Made by a program: the position numbers and the translations under genes. Below, piece after piece: positions 27,432 through 36,018 of a DNA stretch of 64,000 bases; positions within the stretch are counted from its first letter, which is position 1, and each line of letters opens with the position of its first letter. The DNA comes from an uncultured Pelagibacteraceae bacterium (GTDB taxonomy: Bacteria > Pseudomonadota > Alphaproteobacteria > Pelagibacterales > Pelagibacteraceae): NCBI GenBank assembly GCA_902521805.1, contig CABYTL010000003.1, forward strand, positions 1-64,000. The letters are read 5' to 3'. The notes under the pieces are model-generated. The model was not told the origin of the DNA and ran no database searches. It saw nothing but the letters and a program-made list of their open reading frames with translations.

Positions 27432-28765
27432 ATTATTTTTTCTTTATCTAGCCAACTAACATTAAAATCAGATTCAATAAACTTTTTATGATTGAGAAGT
27501 TTTTTATGTAAAGGAATTGTTGTTGTTACTCCTTCAATTACAAATTCTTCCAAAGATCTATTCATTCTTTGGATTGCTTCTTTTCTATTTCTTCCGTGAC
27601 AAATTAATTTACATACTAAACTGTCATAAAATGGAGTTACTTTATAACCCTGAAAAATTGCACCATCTACTCTGGTCCTAAAACCTGAAGGTTGATGACA
27701 CATTTCAATCGTTCCAGGTGAAGGTTGGAAATTTTTACTAGGGTCTTCCGCATTAATTCTGCACTCTATAGCATGACCTCTTGGATTGATATCTGATTGA
27801 GTTAAAGCAGTTTCTCCAGTATAAGCTATCCATATTTGCTCCTTTATAATGTCTATGCCTGTCACCATCTCTGATACAGGATGTTCAACTTGTATACGAG
27901 TATTCATCTCTAAAAAATAAAATTTACCTTCCTCATATATAAATTCTACTGTGCCTGCTCCCTCATAACCTATTTTACTCACCATTTTTACAGTTTTTTC
28001 AAATAACTCATTTCTAATTTCGTCATTTAAAACTGGACTAGGAGTTTCTTCTATGAGTTTTTGATGTCTTCTTTGAACTGAGCAATCTCTTTCATGTAAA
28101 TGAACTGTTCTATTTTTTCCAGAGAGAATTTGAACTTCAATATGCCTAGGATTTTGAAAAAATTTTTCTAAGTAAATTTCATCATTACCAAAATATTTTT
28201 GTGCTTCAGATTTTGCAGTAGAAAATAATATTTCAAAGTCATCCTCTTTCTGAACAATTTTCATACCTTTACCACCCCCCCCTGCAGATGCTTTGATTAA
28301 TACTGGGTACCCAATTTTTTTACATAGCTCTTTCGCCTCTTTCATATCTTTTATGCCACCCTCAGAACCTTCAATTACAGGTAATCCATTTTCTTTAGCA
28401 ATTTTTTTTGCTTGTATTTTATCTCCCATTAATCCAATTAATTTAGAAGACGCTCCAATAAACTTAATATTATTTTCTTCAAGGACTTTAACAAAATTAG
28501 CATTTTCTGATAAAAAACCATACCCTGGATGAACTGCTTCTGAGTTAGTTATCTCTATTGCTGACATAAGTGCTGGAATATTTAAATAACTGTTGATCGG
28601 TTGATGAGATCCTATGCATACACTTTCATCTGCAAGTCTTACATGCATACTATCTTTATCAACATCAGAGTGAACAGCTACAGTCGAGATTCCCCACTCT
28701 TTACATGCTCTAATAACTCTAACTGCAATTTCCCCACGGTTTGCGATAAGAATTTTTTTGAACAT
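27428..28765 (-). CDS. accC: Acetyl-CoA carboxylase, biotin carboxylase subunit
   Basis: AccC carboxylates biotin on AccB with bicarbonate and ATP, starting fatty-acid synthesis. The true start is the ATG at 28765 (MFKKILIANRGEIAVRVIRAC), giving 445 residues; the track adds 19 out-of-family residues from within accB. ATP-grasp landmarks are ASAGGGGKGMKIV, EKFFQNPRHIEVQI, HERDCSVQRRHQKLIEE and FLEMNTRIQVEHPV. The start overlaps the accB stop as TAATG. The glycine loop is encoded by a run of eight Gs on the coding strand, but the frame is intact. Confidence 0.96.
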   Translation of the reverse strand: MFKKILIANRGEIAVRVIRACKEWGISTVAVHSDVDKDSMHVRLADESVCIGSHQPINSYLNIPALMSAIEITNSEAVHPGYGFLSENANFVKVLEENNIKFIGASSKLIGLMGDKIQAKKIAKENGLPVIEGSEGGIKDMKEAKELCKKIGYPVLIKASAGGGGKGMKIVQKEDDFEILFSTAKSEAQKYFGNDEIYLEKFFQNPRHIEVQILSGKNRTVHLHERDCSVQRRHQKLIEETPSPVLNDEIRNELFEKTVKMVSKIGYEGAGTVEFIYEEGKFYFLEMNTRIQVEHPVSEMVTGIDIIKEQIWIAYTGETALTQSDINPRGHAIECRINAEDPSKNFQPSPGTIEMCHQPSGFRTRVDGAIFQGYKVTPFYDSLVCKLICHGRNRKEAIQRMNRSLEEFVIEGVTTTIPLHKKLLNHKKFIESDFNVSWLDKEKII

Positions 28766-29199
28766 TACTCTAAAATAATAATTGTTTGTCCAAATTCTAC
28801 AGGCTGACCATCTTCTACACAAATTTCTTTTACTAATCCATCTGAGGTGGAAGGAACATGGTTCATTGTCTTCATAGCTTCAACAATCATTACTGTATCT
28901 CCTTTTTTAATTTTTTTTCCAATTTCTACAAATTTTTTTGCTCCAGGTTCAGGAGCATGGTAAGCAGTACCTATTATTGGAGATTTGACTTCAACACCAG
29001 AAACAATTTTATTTGAAATAAAATTTCCTTCTTTGACCGTATTTGGATTTTGAGCGATTGGGGTAGTTTGATTATTTATTGATACATTATTTTTAGAAAC
29101 TTTTATTTTTGTATCCTTTTCAGTGAATTCTATTTCAGTAAGATTAAATTCATCTAAGTATTCACTTAGTTCTTTGATTAATTTTTTATCTACTTTCAT
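28765..29199 (-). CDS. accB: Acetyl-CoA carboxylase, biotin carboxyl carrier protein
   Basis: AccB carries carboxybiotin between the two half reactions of acetyl-CoA carboxylase. The 144-residue protein has an N-terminal helical region, a flexible linker and a biotinyl domain with the EAMKTMNHV motif, in which Lys110 is biotinylated. The aroQ-accB-accC order with 14-nt and 1-nt overlaps suggests one transcript. Confidence 0.95.
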   Translation of the reverse strand: MKVDKKLIKELSEYLDEFNLTEIEFTEKDTKIKVSKNNVSINNQTTPIAQNPNTVKEGNFISNKIVSGVEVKSPIIGTAYHAPEPGAKKFVEIGKKIKKGDTVMIVEAMKTMNHVPSTSDGLVKEICVEDGQPVEFGQTIIILE

Positions 29200-29635
29200 T
29201 TTTAATTATCTTCTCTAATGAAATTATGGCTAAAATATAACCTTCAGATCCCAAACCAAAAATTCCACCATTAACTACATCACTAATTAGTGATTTATGT
29301 CTAAAATCTTCCCTTTTGTATATGTTGGATATATGAATTTCAATTATAGGTTTTTTAAAAAGTTCTAGAGCATCCCTTATTGCAACGGATGTATGTGTAA
29401 AACCAGCAGCATTAATAATCATTCCATCAAAGTTTTTTCGAGAATCTTGAATTTTATTCACAATTTCTCCTTCTATATTTGATTGAAAGAATTCAGCATT
29501 TATATTTAATTCATTGGTTTTTTTTAGACATTTCTCTTTAAGTTTTTGAAATGTCAGCGACCCATATTGTGATTGTTCTCTTTCACCTAATAGATTAAGA
29601 TTAGGGCCATTAATAATAATAATTTTATTATTCAT
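29186..29635 (-). CDS. aroQ: 3-dehydroquinate dehydratase, type II
   Basis: AroQ dehydrates 3-dehydroquinate in the shikimate pathway. The 149-residue protein shows IIINGPNLNLLGEREQSQYG, GMIINAAGFTHTSVAIRDAL and IEIHISNIYKREDFRHKSLIS, including the conserved tyrosine, asparagine and histidine positions. It begins only 16 bp from the divergent thiS start, so at least one of these two genes must use a promoter inside the other coding region. Confidence 0.95.
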   Translation of the reverse strand: MNNKIIIINGPNLNLLGEREQSQYGSLTFQKLKEKCLKKTNELNINAEFFQSNIEGEIVNKIQDSRKNFDGMIINAAGFTHTSVAIRDALELFKKPIIEIHISNIYKREDFRHKSLISDVVNGGIFGLGSEGYILAIISLEKIIKNESR

Positions 29636-29651
29636 CCAGCATTTATATACG

Positions 29652-29870
29652 ATGAAAAAGTTAAAAAAAATAAAAATTAAACTAAATGGAAAAACTAAGA
29701 CTATTGTCGAAAAATCTACGTTATATGAACTAATTAATAATTTTAAGATACCAATTACTAAAGTAGCGATAGAATTGAATAAAAAGATAGTAAATAAAAA
29801 GGAAATAAAAAAGATAAAATTGACAACTAATGATAAAATAGAAATTGTTCATTTTATTGGAGGAGGTTAA
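29652..29870 (+). CDS. thiS: Thiamine biosynthesis sulfur carrier ThiS
   Basis: ThiS carries sulfur as a C-terminal thiocarboxylate for the thiazole ring of thiamine. The 72-residue beta-grasp protein ends IEVVHFIGGG-like (EIVHFIGGG), with the Gly-Gly tail needed for adenylation. The last three glycine codons, GGAGGAGGT, also form an ideal ribosome-binding site for thiG. Confidence 0.9.
   Translation: MKKLKKIKIKLNGKTKTIVEKSTLYELINNFKIPITKVAIELNKKIVNKKEIKKIKLTTNDKIEIVHFIGGG
29859..29867 (+). promoter_or_regulatory. Shine-Dalgarno of thiG embedded in the Gly-Gly-Gly tail of thiS
   Basis: GGAGGAGGT encodes the functional glycine tail of ThiS and lies 8 nt before the TTG start of thiG. This strong site supports the TTG start, since no in-frame ATG occurs before the conserved ThiG N-terminus. 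One sequence serves protein chemistry and translation initiation. Confidence 0.8.
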
Positions 29871-29875
29871 AAATT

Positions 29876-30646
29876 TTGAGGGATAAGTTAAAAGTTGCAA
29901 ATAAAAGATTTAATTCCAGACTTATAGTTGGAACTGGAAAATATAATAGTATGGCCGAGTGTGCTAAAGCGGTAAAAATTTCAGGTGCTGATATTGTTAC
30001 TGTTGCTGTAAGAAGAGTGAATATATCTGACAAAAAAAAACCCTTGTTAATGGATTATATTGATCCAAAAAAAATAACATATTTACCTAATACTGCTGGA
30101 TGTTTTACTTCAGAGGATGCATTAAGAACTTTAAGACTAGCAAGAGAAATAGGTGGGTGGAAATTAGTAAAACTTGAGGTTTTAGGAGACAAAAAAAATC
30201 TATTTCCTGATATGGTAGAAACGTTAAAATCTACAGAAATTTTATCTAAAGAAGGATTTAAAGTTATGGTTTATTGTAATGATGATCCTTTAATGGCAAA
30301 AAAATTAGAAAATGTGGGAGCCTCGGCAATTATGCCATTAGCGGCACCTATAGGATCTGGCTTGGGTATTCTTAATCAAATTAATATTAAGATCATAAGA
30401 AATCAGACTAAATTACCTTTAATAATAGATGCAGGATTGGGCCAGGCTTCAGATGCAACAATTGCAATGGAATTAGGTTGTGATGGTGTTTTAGTAAATA
30501 CTGCGATTGCAAAAGCAAAAAAACCATATGACATGGCTTTGGCATTTAAAAATGCAGTAATTGCAGGAAGACAGTCATATCTTTCTGGAAGAATTGATAA
30601 AGTTTTACTAGGACGTCCTTCTTCACCGACAAAAGGAATTATTTAG
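29876..30646 (+). CDS. thiG: Thiazole synthase
   Basis: ThiG assembles the thiamine thiazole from 1-deoxyxylulose 5-phosphate, the ThiS thiocarboxylate and an imine donor. The 256-residue TIM-barrel protein has [21 protein letters not shown] (Schiff-base lysine region), [14 protein letters not shown] and [30 protein letters not shown]. It starts at TTG with a strong ribosome site. It shares a 4-nt TTAG overlap with the convergent rne stop. No thiC or other thi gene is in the window. Confidence 0.94.
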   Translation: MRDKLKVANKRFNSRLIVGTGKYNSMAECAKAVKISGADIVTVAVRRVNISDKKKPLLMDYIDPKKITYLPNTAGCFTSEDALRTLRLAREIGGWKLVKLEVLGDKKNLFPDMVETLKSTEILSKEGFKVMVYCNDDPLMAKKLENVGASAIMPLAAPIGSGLGILNQINIKIIRNQTKLPLIIDAGLGQASDATIAMELGCDGVLVNTAIAKAKKPYDMALAFKNAVIAGRQSYLSGRIDKVLLGRPSSPTKGII

Positions 30647-32487
30647 CGTTTTTTATAAAAATCTTTTTTAAAAATTTTTTTTTTTTTAAATTTTTTTTTA
30701 TCTTTTTCAGCAATTTTGTCTTCTGTTTTTTGTTGTTCTAAATTTTTTAATTTTTCATGATGTTTTACTAGTTCGATAGTTTTTTTTGATTTGTTTCTAA
30801 GATCGATTATGTATTCTGGAATTATAAGAGAATTATCTGTTATAATATCTATTTTAATTTTATTTTTCTTTTCGAAATATGTTAAATTATCAACAAAATT
30901 TTCTTTTATAAAATCAGAAATTTTTTCACAAACTTTTAATTCAATAAATTTTGCTTTTTTTAATACTGATTTTAACTCAACTATTTTCAATAATTTTTGA
31001 GCAAAGGACTCATCTGTTAATTCAACTTTCCACTTAACTGCACTTTCTCTTAATCGTTGCCTAGACATTTCTAGTAAACCAAAATTACTAATTCTACCAA
31101 TTTGAATTCTTGCCCTATCAGATCTACATTTTTCTTTTAATCGTTTTTCGACCATTTTTCTATTTCCATAGCCAAGCATATCTATAAAATCGATAATTAT
31201 TAAACCAGACAGATCTCTAATTTTTATTTGTCTAGCTATTTCTTCGGCAGCTTCTAGATTTGTATCTAAAGCTGTACTTTCAACATTTTTTTGTTTTATA
31301 GAGCTACCAGAGTTAATATCAATTGAGACCAGGGCCTCTGTTGGGTTTATAACTAAATATCCTCCAGAATTTAATTTAATTTCAGATTCAAATATTTGAT
31401 TAAGTTTTTGTTCGATGTCCTCTTGAATGAATAATGGAATTTTACCTCTATATTTTTTAACTTTTTTCACATGTGATGGCATCATCATTTTCATAAAATT
31501 TTGAGCTTTTTTATAACCGTCATTTCCTTCTACGATTATATTTTTAGTATTTTCATCATACATATCTCTTAAAGTTCTTTTTATTATTTCACTTTCTTGG
31601 TGTATTAAAGATGGAGCAATAGAATTTAAAGCGTTGTCTTTAATTTGATTCCAAGTTTTTTCCAATGAATCAAGATCGTGATTAATTTCATTTTTTGTTT
31701 TATTACTTCCAGCAGTTCTTACTATTAAACCCATTTCCTTTGGAATTTCTATTTCATTTAAAATTGATCTTATTTTTTTTCTGTCAGCAGGGTTAAATAT
31801 TTTTCTTGATATCCCCCCACCTTTTGGAGTATTTGGCATCAATACAATATATTTACCTGCAATAGAAATAAATGTACTTAAAGCTGCTCCTTTTTGACCT
31901 CTCTCATCTTTTATAACTTGAACAAGAATAACTTGATTGGGTTTTATAACTTCTTGAATTTTATATCTTTTAAATCTATGTCGTGTTCGAATTATTTTTT
32001 CTTTATTATCTTTTAAGTTATCAATTATTTTCTCCTCTTTATTATTATTCGTATCAATTTCTTCGGCAATTTCATTTTCAATAGATGCTTCTTTGTCATC
32101 CTCTGATTTTTTAATTTCTAATGGGTCATCAATTTCTAATTTACCCTCTGCCAAGTTTTTTTCTTCTTTGGCCTCAACTTCTTTAGAAAGTTCCTCTCTT
32201 ACTTTTTCTTCTTCTTTTTTTATTTGTTCTAGATCACTTTTAGGTATTTGATAATAATCAGACTGAATATCATTAAAAGATAAAAAACCGTGTTTTTCTC
32301 TTCCAAAATCTATAAACGCTGCCTGAAGTGAAGGTTCAATTCTACTTACTTTTCCTAAGTAAATATTATTTTTAATAAGGTTGTTTTTTAAACCCTCGTA
32401 TTCGTAGTCCTCAATATTCTTCTCTGATTTAAGTACAACTCTAGTCTCATTTGGATGCGAAGCATCAATATATAAATTTTTTTCCAT
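30643..32487 (-). CDS. rne: Ribonuclease E/G family endoribonuclease, short form
   Basis: This enzyme cleaves single-stranded AU-rich RNA in mRNA decay and rRNA/tRNA processing. Of 614 residues, the N-terminal S1 domain ([29 protein letters not shown]) is split by an acidic Glu/Lys insert (about 85-165). The catalytic aspartates are kept in VSIDINSGS and [10 protein letters not shown]. The zinc-link motif CPxC, expected soon after [11 protein letters not shown], is absent. The long degradosome scaffold of E. coli RNase E is also missing; the protein ends in a short basic tail ([14 protein letters not shown]). Confidence 0.93.
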   Translation of the reverse strand: MEKNLYIDASHPNETRVVLKSEKNIEDYEYEGLKNNLIKNNIYLGKVSRIEPSLQAAFIDFGREKHGFLSFNDIQSDYYQIPKSDLEQIKKEEEKVREELSKEVEAKEEKNLAEGKLEIDDPLEIKKSEDDKEASIENEIAEEIDTNNNKEEKIIDNLKDNKEKIIRTRHRFKRYKIQEVIKPNQVILVQVIKDERGQKGAALSTFISIAGKYIVLMPNTPKGGGISRKIFNPADRKKIRSILNEIEIPKEMGLIVRTAGSNKTKNEINHDLDSLEKTWNQIKDNALNSIAPSLIHQESEIIKRTLRDMYDENTKNIIVEGNDGYKKAQNFMKMMMPSHVKKVKKYRGKIPLFIQEDIEQKLNQIFESEIKLNSGGYLVINPTEALVSIDINSGSSIKQKNVESTALDTNLEAAEEIARQIKIRDLSGLIIIDFIDMLGYGNRKMVEKRLKEKCRSDRARIQIGRISNFGLLEMSRQRLRESAVKWKVELTDESFAQKLLKIVELKSVLKKAKFIELKVCEKISDFIKENFVDNLTYFEKKNKIKIDIITDNSLIIPEYIIDLRNKSKKTIELVKHHEKLKNLEQQKTEDKIAEKDKKKFKKKKIFKKDFYKKR

Positions 32488-32583
32488 ATTTTTTGATTTG
32501 ATTTGAGCATTAATTTAATTTTATAAATTTTGTTTTTAATAATGCCTTATCTTTAACAAATTCCTCTATATAATGGAATTAAA

Positions 32584-34923
32584 ATGACCAGTTTATTTAA
32601 GAATATATTCATAGTATTCCTTGGTTTATTTCTCATTTCATCAGTAACAATCCTGATAATTTTATGGACTTTTTCAAATAGTATTCCCGATTATAGATTC
32701 TTGAAAAATTATAAGCCTCCAGTTTCAAGCAAAATGTATTCTGGAAATGGTGAATTAGTAGCCGATTTCTCAAAGGAAAAAAGGATTTTTGTTCCCTACG
32801 AGGCATTACCTGAAAATGTAATTAATTCATTTTTATCTGCAGAGGATAAAAATTTTTTTTCTCACCCAGGTGTAGATGCCAAGGGTGTTATGAGAGCTGT
32901 AATTAATAATATAAGGAATATATTAAGCTCTAAGAGACTTGAAGGTGCTTCGACAATCACACAACAAGTTGCTAAAAATTTTTTATTAACTAACGAAGTA
33001 AGTTTGAATAGAAAAATTAAAGAAGCGATATTAGCATTCAGAATTGAAAGAGCATTATCAAAAGAAAGAATTTTAGAATTATATCTCAATCAAATATATC
33101 TAGGAAGTGGAGCCTATGGTGTAGCCGCAGCTAGTTTAGAATATTTTGATAAATCAATTAAAGATTTAAACTATAATGAAGCGGCTTTATTAGCCGCCTT
33201 ACCGAAAGCCCCGAGTAAATACAATCCTTACAGAGATAAAGAACTTGCTAAGTTTAGAAGAAATTTAGTTTTAAAAAATTTATTTGATAATAATTTTATT
33301 AATGAGATTAATTACATCGAACTTAAAAAAAAACCCATCGAATTAAAAAAAGTAAAAAAAGTTTTTTTAGAAAATTCACAATATTATATTGAAGATGTGA
33401 GAAAAAATATAATAGATCAATTGACCTATGAGAAAGTGTATAATCAAGGATATAATATAAATACTCCAATTAATTTAGAATTACAAAAATTTGCAACTCA
33501 ATCTTTAAGGAATGGATTAATTGCTTACGATAGAAGAAAAGGTTGGCGTGGTCCTTTAAATAACATTCAATATTCTAAGGATTGGACTCAAAAAATTGAT
33601 AAAAAATTTCAATTAGAAAAATCAATTGGTTGGCAAATAGCATTAGTTAAAGAGGTAAATCAATTTAATACATTAATAGAAACGAAAGATAACCTCGAAG
33701 GTGTTATTAAATATAAAGATATATCTTGGACAAAAAAAGATTTCAAAGAAATACTTAGAAAGGGAGACGTTATTTATGTTAAAAAAATAAATTTAAATAA
33801 TTATAGTCTTCAACAGCTTCCAAAAATTAACGGTGGCATCGTAGTTATGGATCCATTTACTGGTAGAGTTCTTAGTTTAAGTGGTGGCTTTAGTTTTAAA
33901 AATAGTGAGTTTAACAGGGCCTCCCAGGCTCTAAGACAACCTGGATCAGCTTTTAAACCTTTTGTCTATGCTTTAGCATTAGAAAATGATTACACTCCGT
34001 CATCTTTAATTTTAGATGCACCTCTTGTTTTAGATCAGGGGGTGGACTTAAAAAAATGGAAACCAGAAAATTATGGAAAAAAATTTTATGGCCTCTCAAC
34101 GTTAAGAGTTGGGCTAGAAAAGTCTAGAAATTTAATGACAGTTAGAGTAGCTCAAAATCTTGGCATCGACAAAATTACAAATTTTACAAAAAAGATGAAT
34201 ATTTACAAAGAACCTGATGAACTTTTATCAATATCTTTAGGTTCAGCAGAAACAACTCTTTTAAATCTTACATCAGCATATTGTTCTTTTGTTAATGGAG
34301 GAAAATTAATTATGCCAGTCTTAATAGATCGGATTCAAGACAGTGAAGGCAATACAATAATTAATAATGAGAATAGGAAATGTATAGATTGTGAGAAAGT
34401 CTCTTTCACTGGAAAAGAGTTTCCTAAAATAAAAGATGATTATAAGCAGGTAATATCTCCCCAAACAGCATATCAATTAACTTCTATTCTTCAAGGTGTC
34501 GTAGAAAGAGGAACTGGAAAAAAATTAAAAAAACTCGGATTAAACCTAGCAGGAAAAACTGGTACAACTAATGATAATACAGACGCCTGGTTTATTGGAT
34601 TCACTTCAAATTTGGTTATAGGTGTTTATGTTGGAATGGATAATCCAGAACCATTAGGAAAATTTGAAACGGGCTCAAAAGCAGCCTTACCGATTTTTGA
34701 AGAATTTATAAAAAAAACAGTAAAAAAATCTGAAGCCAAACCATTTAAAGTTCCTGAAAGTATTACGCTTATGGTCGTTGATCCAAAAACAGGTAACAAA
34801 GCTAAATTTAGTTCAAAAAATACAATAATAGAGTCTTATAAAAGTAAAAATATATTAAATGGAAAAATTTTGTATTCAAATAATAATAGATTAAATAACA
34901 ATAATATATTAAGGTTCTATTAA
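32584..34923 (+). CDS. mrcA: Penicillin-binding protein 1A, bifunctional transglycosylase/transpeptidase
   Basis: PBP1A polymerises and crosslinks peptidoglycan at the inner membrane. The 779-residue protein has one N-terminal membrane helix (about 8-30), the transglycosylase motifs AEDKNFFSHPGVD and EGASTITQQVAKN, and the transpeptidase motifs SAFK (RQPGSAFKPF), SRN and KTGTTND. A TATATAAT box lies 10 bp before the ATG, too close for a normal leader. Its stop overlaps the prfB start as TAATG. Confidence 0.95.
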   Translation: MTSLFKNIFIVFLGLFLISSVTILIILWTFSNSIPDYRFLKNYKPPVSSKMYSGNGELVADFSKEKRIFVPYEALPENVINSFLSAEDKNFFSHPGVDAKGVMRAVINNIRNILSSKRLEGASTITQQVAKNFLLTNEVSLNRKIKEAILAFRIERALSKERILELYLNQIYLGSGAYGVAAASLEYFDKSIKDLNYNEAALLAALPKAPSKYNPYRDKELAKFRRNLVLKNLFDNNFINEINYIELKKKPIELKKVKKVFLENSQYYIEDVRKNIIDQLTYEKVYNQGYNINTPINLELQKFATQSLRNGLIAYDRRKGWRGPLNNIQYSKDWTQKIDKKFQLEKSIGWQIALVKEVNQFNTLIETKDNLEGVIKYKDISWTKKDFKEILRKGDVIYVKKINLNNYSLQQLPKINGGIVVMDPFTGRVLSLSGGFSFKNSEFNRASQALRQPGSAFKPFVYALALENDYTPSSLILDAPLVLDQGVDLKKWKPENYGKKFYGLSTLRVGLEKSRNLMTVRVAQNLGIDKITNFTKKMNIYKEPDELLSISLGSAETTLLNLTSAYCSFVNGGKLIMPVLIDRIQDSEGNTIINNENRKCIDCEKVSFTGKEFPKIKDDYKQVISPQTAYQLTSILQGVVERGTGKKLKKLGLNLAGKTGTTNDNTDAWFIGFTSNLVIGVYVGMDNPEPLGKFETGSKAALPIFEEFIKKTVKKSEAKPFKVPESITLMVVDPKTGNKAKFSSKNTIIESYKSKNILNGKILYSNNNRLNNNNILRFY

Positions 34924-36018
34924 TGAATGATAAATATTTAATTTTAAAAAAAGAAATCAATAAAATAAATCAAAGAGTTAAGGAGTATCTTTGAAAAAAA
35001 TAATATTTTTTCAAAATTAGAAAGTCATAGCCAAAAAATGCTAGAAGCTGATTTCTGGCAAGATAAATCAAATTCACAAAAAATAATTAAGGAAAAAAAA
35101 TTATTTGAAGATCTAATTAATTCATACACTCAATCAAATAATCAAATTAAAGACCTTAATGATTTATATGATTTAGCTTTAGAGGAAAATAATATTGAAA
35201 TTCAAAATGAGGTAGGTCAAAAAATTTCAGATTTAATGTCTATCGCAAAAAAAAATGAAATTAAATGTTTCCTATCTAATGAAGCAGATCTTTTAGACTC
35301 ATATATTGAGATTCATGCAGGTGCTGGAGGAACAGAAAGCCAGGATTGGGCAGATATGTTAAGAAGAATGTATCTTAAATGGTCTGATAATAAAAAATAT
35401 AAATTTCAAATAGTAAGTGAGCATAAAGGAGACGAAGCTGGAATTAAATCGACAACATTTAAAATAGAAGGTGATCATGTATTTGGTTGGCTAAAAAAAG
35501 AATCTGGTATTCATAGATTGGTAAGGATATCTCCTTTTGATTCTGGAGCTAGAAGACATACAAGTTTTGCTAGTGTTTGGGTTTATCCAGTAGTTGATGA
35601 AAATATTAATATTGAAATACTAGAAAAAGATTTGAGAATAGACACTTACCGCTCAAGTGGTGCTGGAGGTCAACATGTAAATACTACCGATAGTGCAGTA
35701 CGTATCACTCACCTGCCATCTAAAATAGTTGTACAATGTCAAAATGAGAGATCACAGCACAAAAATAAGGAAACGTGTATGAATATGCTTAAAGCAAGAC
35801 TTTATGATTTTGAGATGAAAAAAAAGGAGGAAAAAAATCAAAATACTGAAGCTTTAAAATCTGAAATAGGTTGGGGTCATCAAATTCGATCATATATTTT
35901 ACAACCATATAGGTTAGTAAAAGATAATAGAACAAATCATGAAAGCACTAATCCGGATAAAATCTTGAATGGTGAAATAGATGAATTTTTGGAACAATCT
36001 TTATACCAGGTAAAATGA
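34923..36018 (+). CDS. prfB: Peptide chain release factor 2, made by programmed +1 frameshift
   Basis: RF2 releases peptides at UGA and UAA. The track shows only the second part (from 35038). Reading starts at ATG 34923 with 23 codons (MNDKYLILKK...VKEYL) and meets TGA at 34992. A +1 shift at CTT-TGA continues as EKNNIFSKLESHSQKMLEADFW, giving 364 residues, equal to the usual RF2 length. The protein has the codon-recognition motif RISPFDSGARRHTS and the catalytic GGQ in SSGAGGQHVN. An AAGGAG stimulator sits just before the slip site. Confidence 0.95.
34982..34995 (+). promoter_or_regulatory. prfB programmed +1 frameshift site
   Basis: The run GGAGTATCTTTGAA contains the internal Shine-Dalgarno-like AGGAG three bases before CTT, then an in-frame TGA. 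This is the layout of the RF2 autoregulatory site, where scarce RF2 lets the ribosome slip forward one base. The base after TGA is A, where E. coli has C. Confidence 0.93.

Noticed and set aside
30660-30710. Poly-T run as a terminator for thiG
   Set aside because: The T-rich DNA encodes the lysine-rich C-terminal tail of RNase E on the other strand, and no stem precedes it.
32567-32583. TATATAAT box as a normal mrcA promoter
   Set aside because: It ends 9 bp before the ATG and has no -35 at proper spacing; it would require a leaderless transcript.
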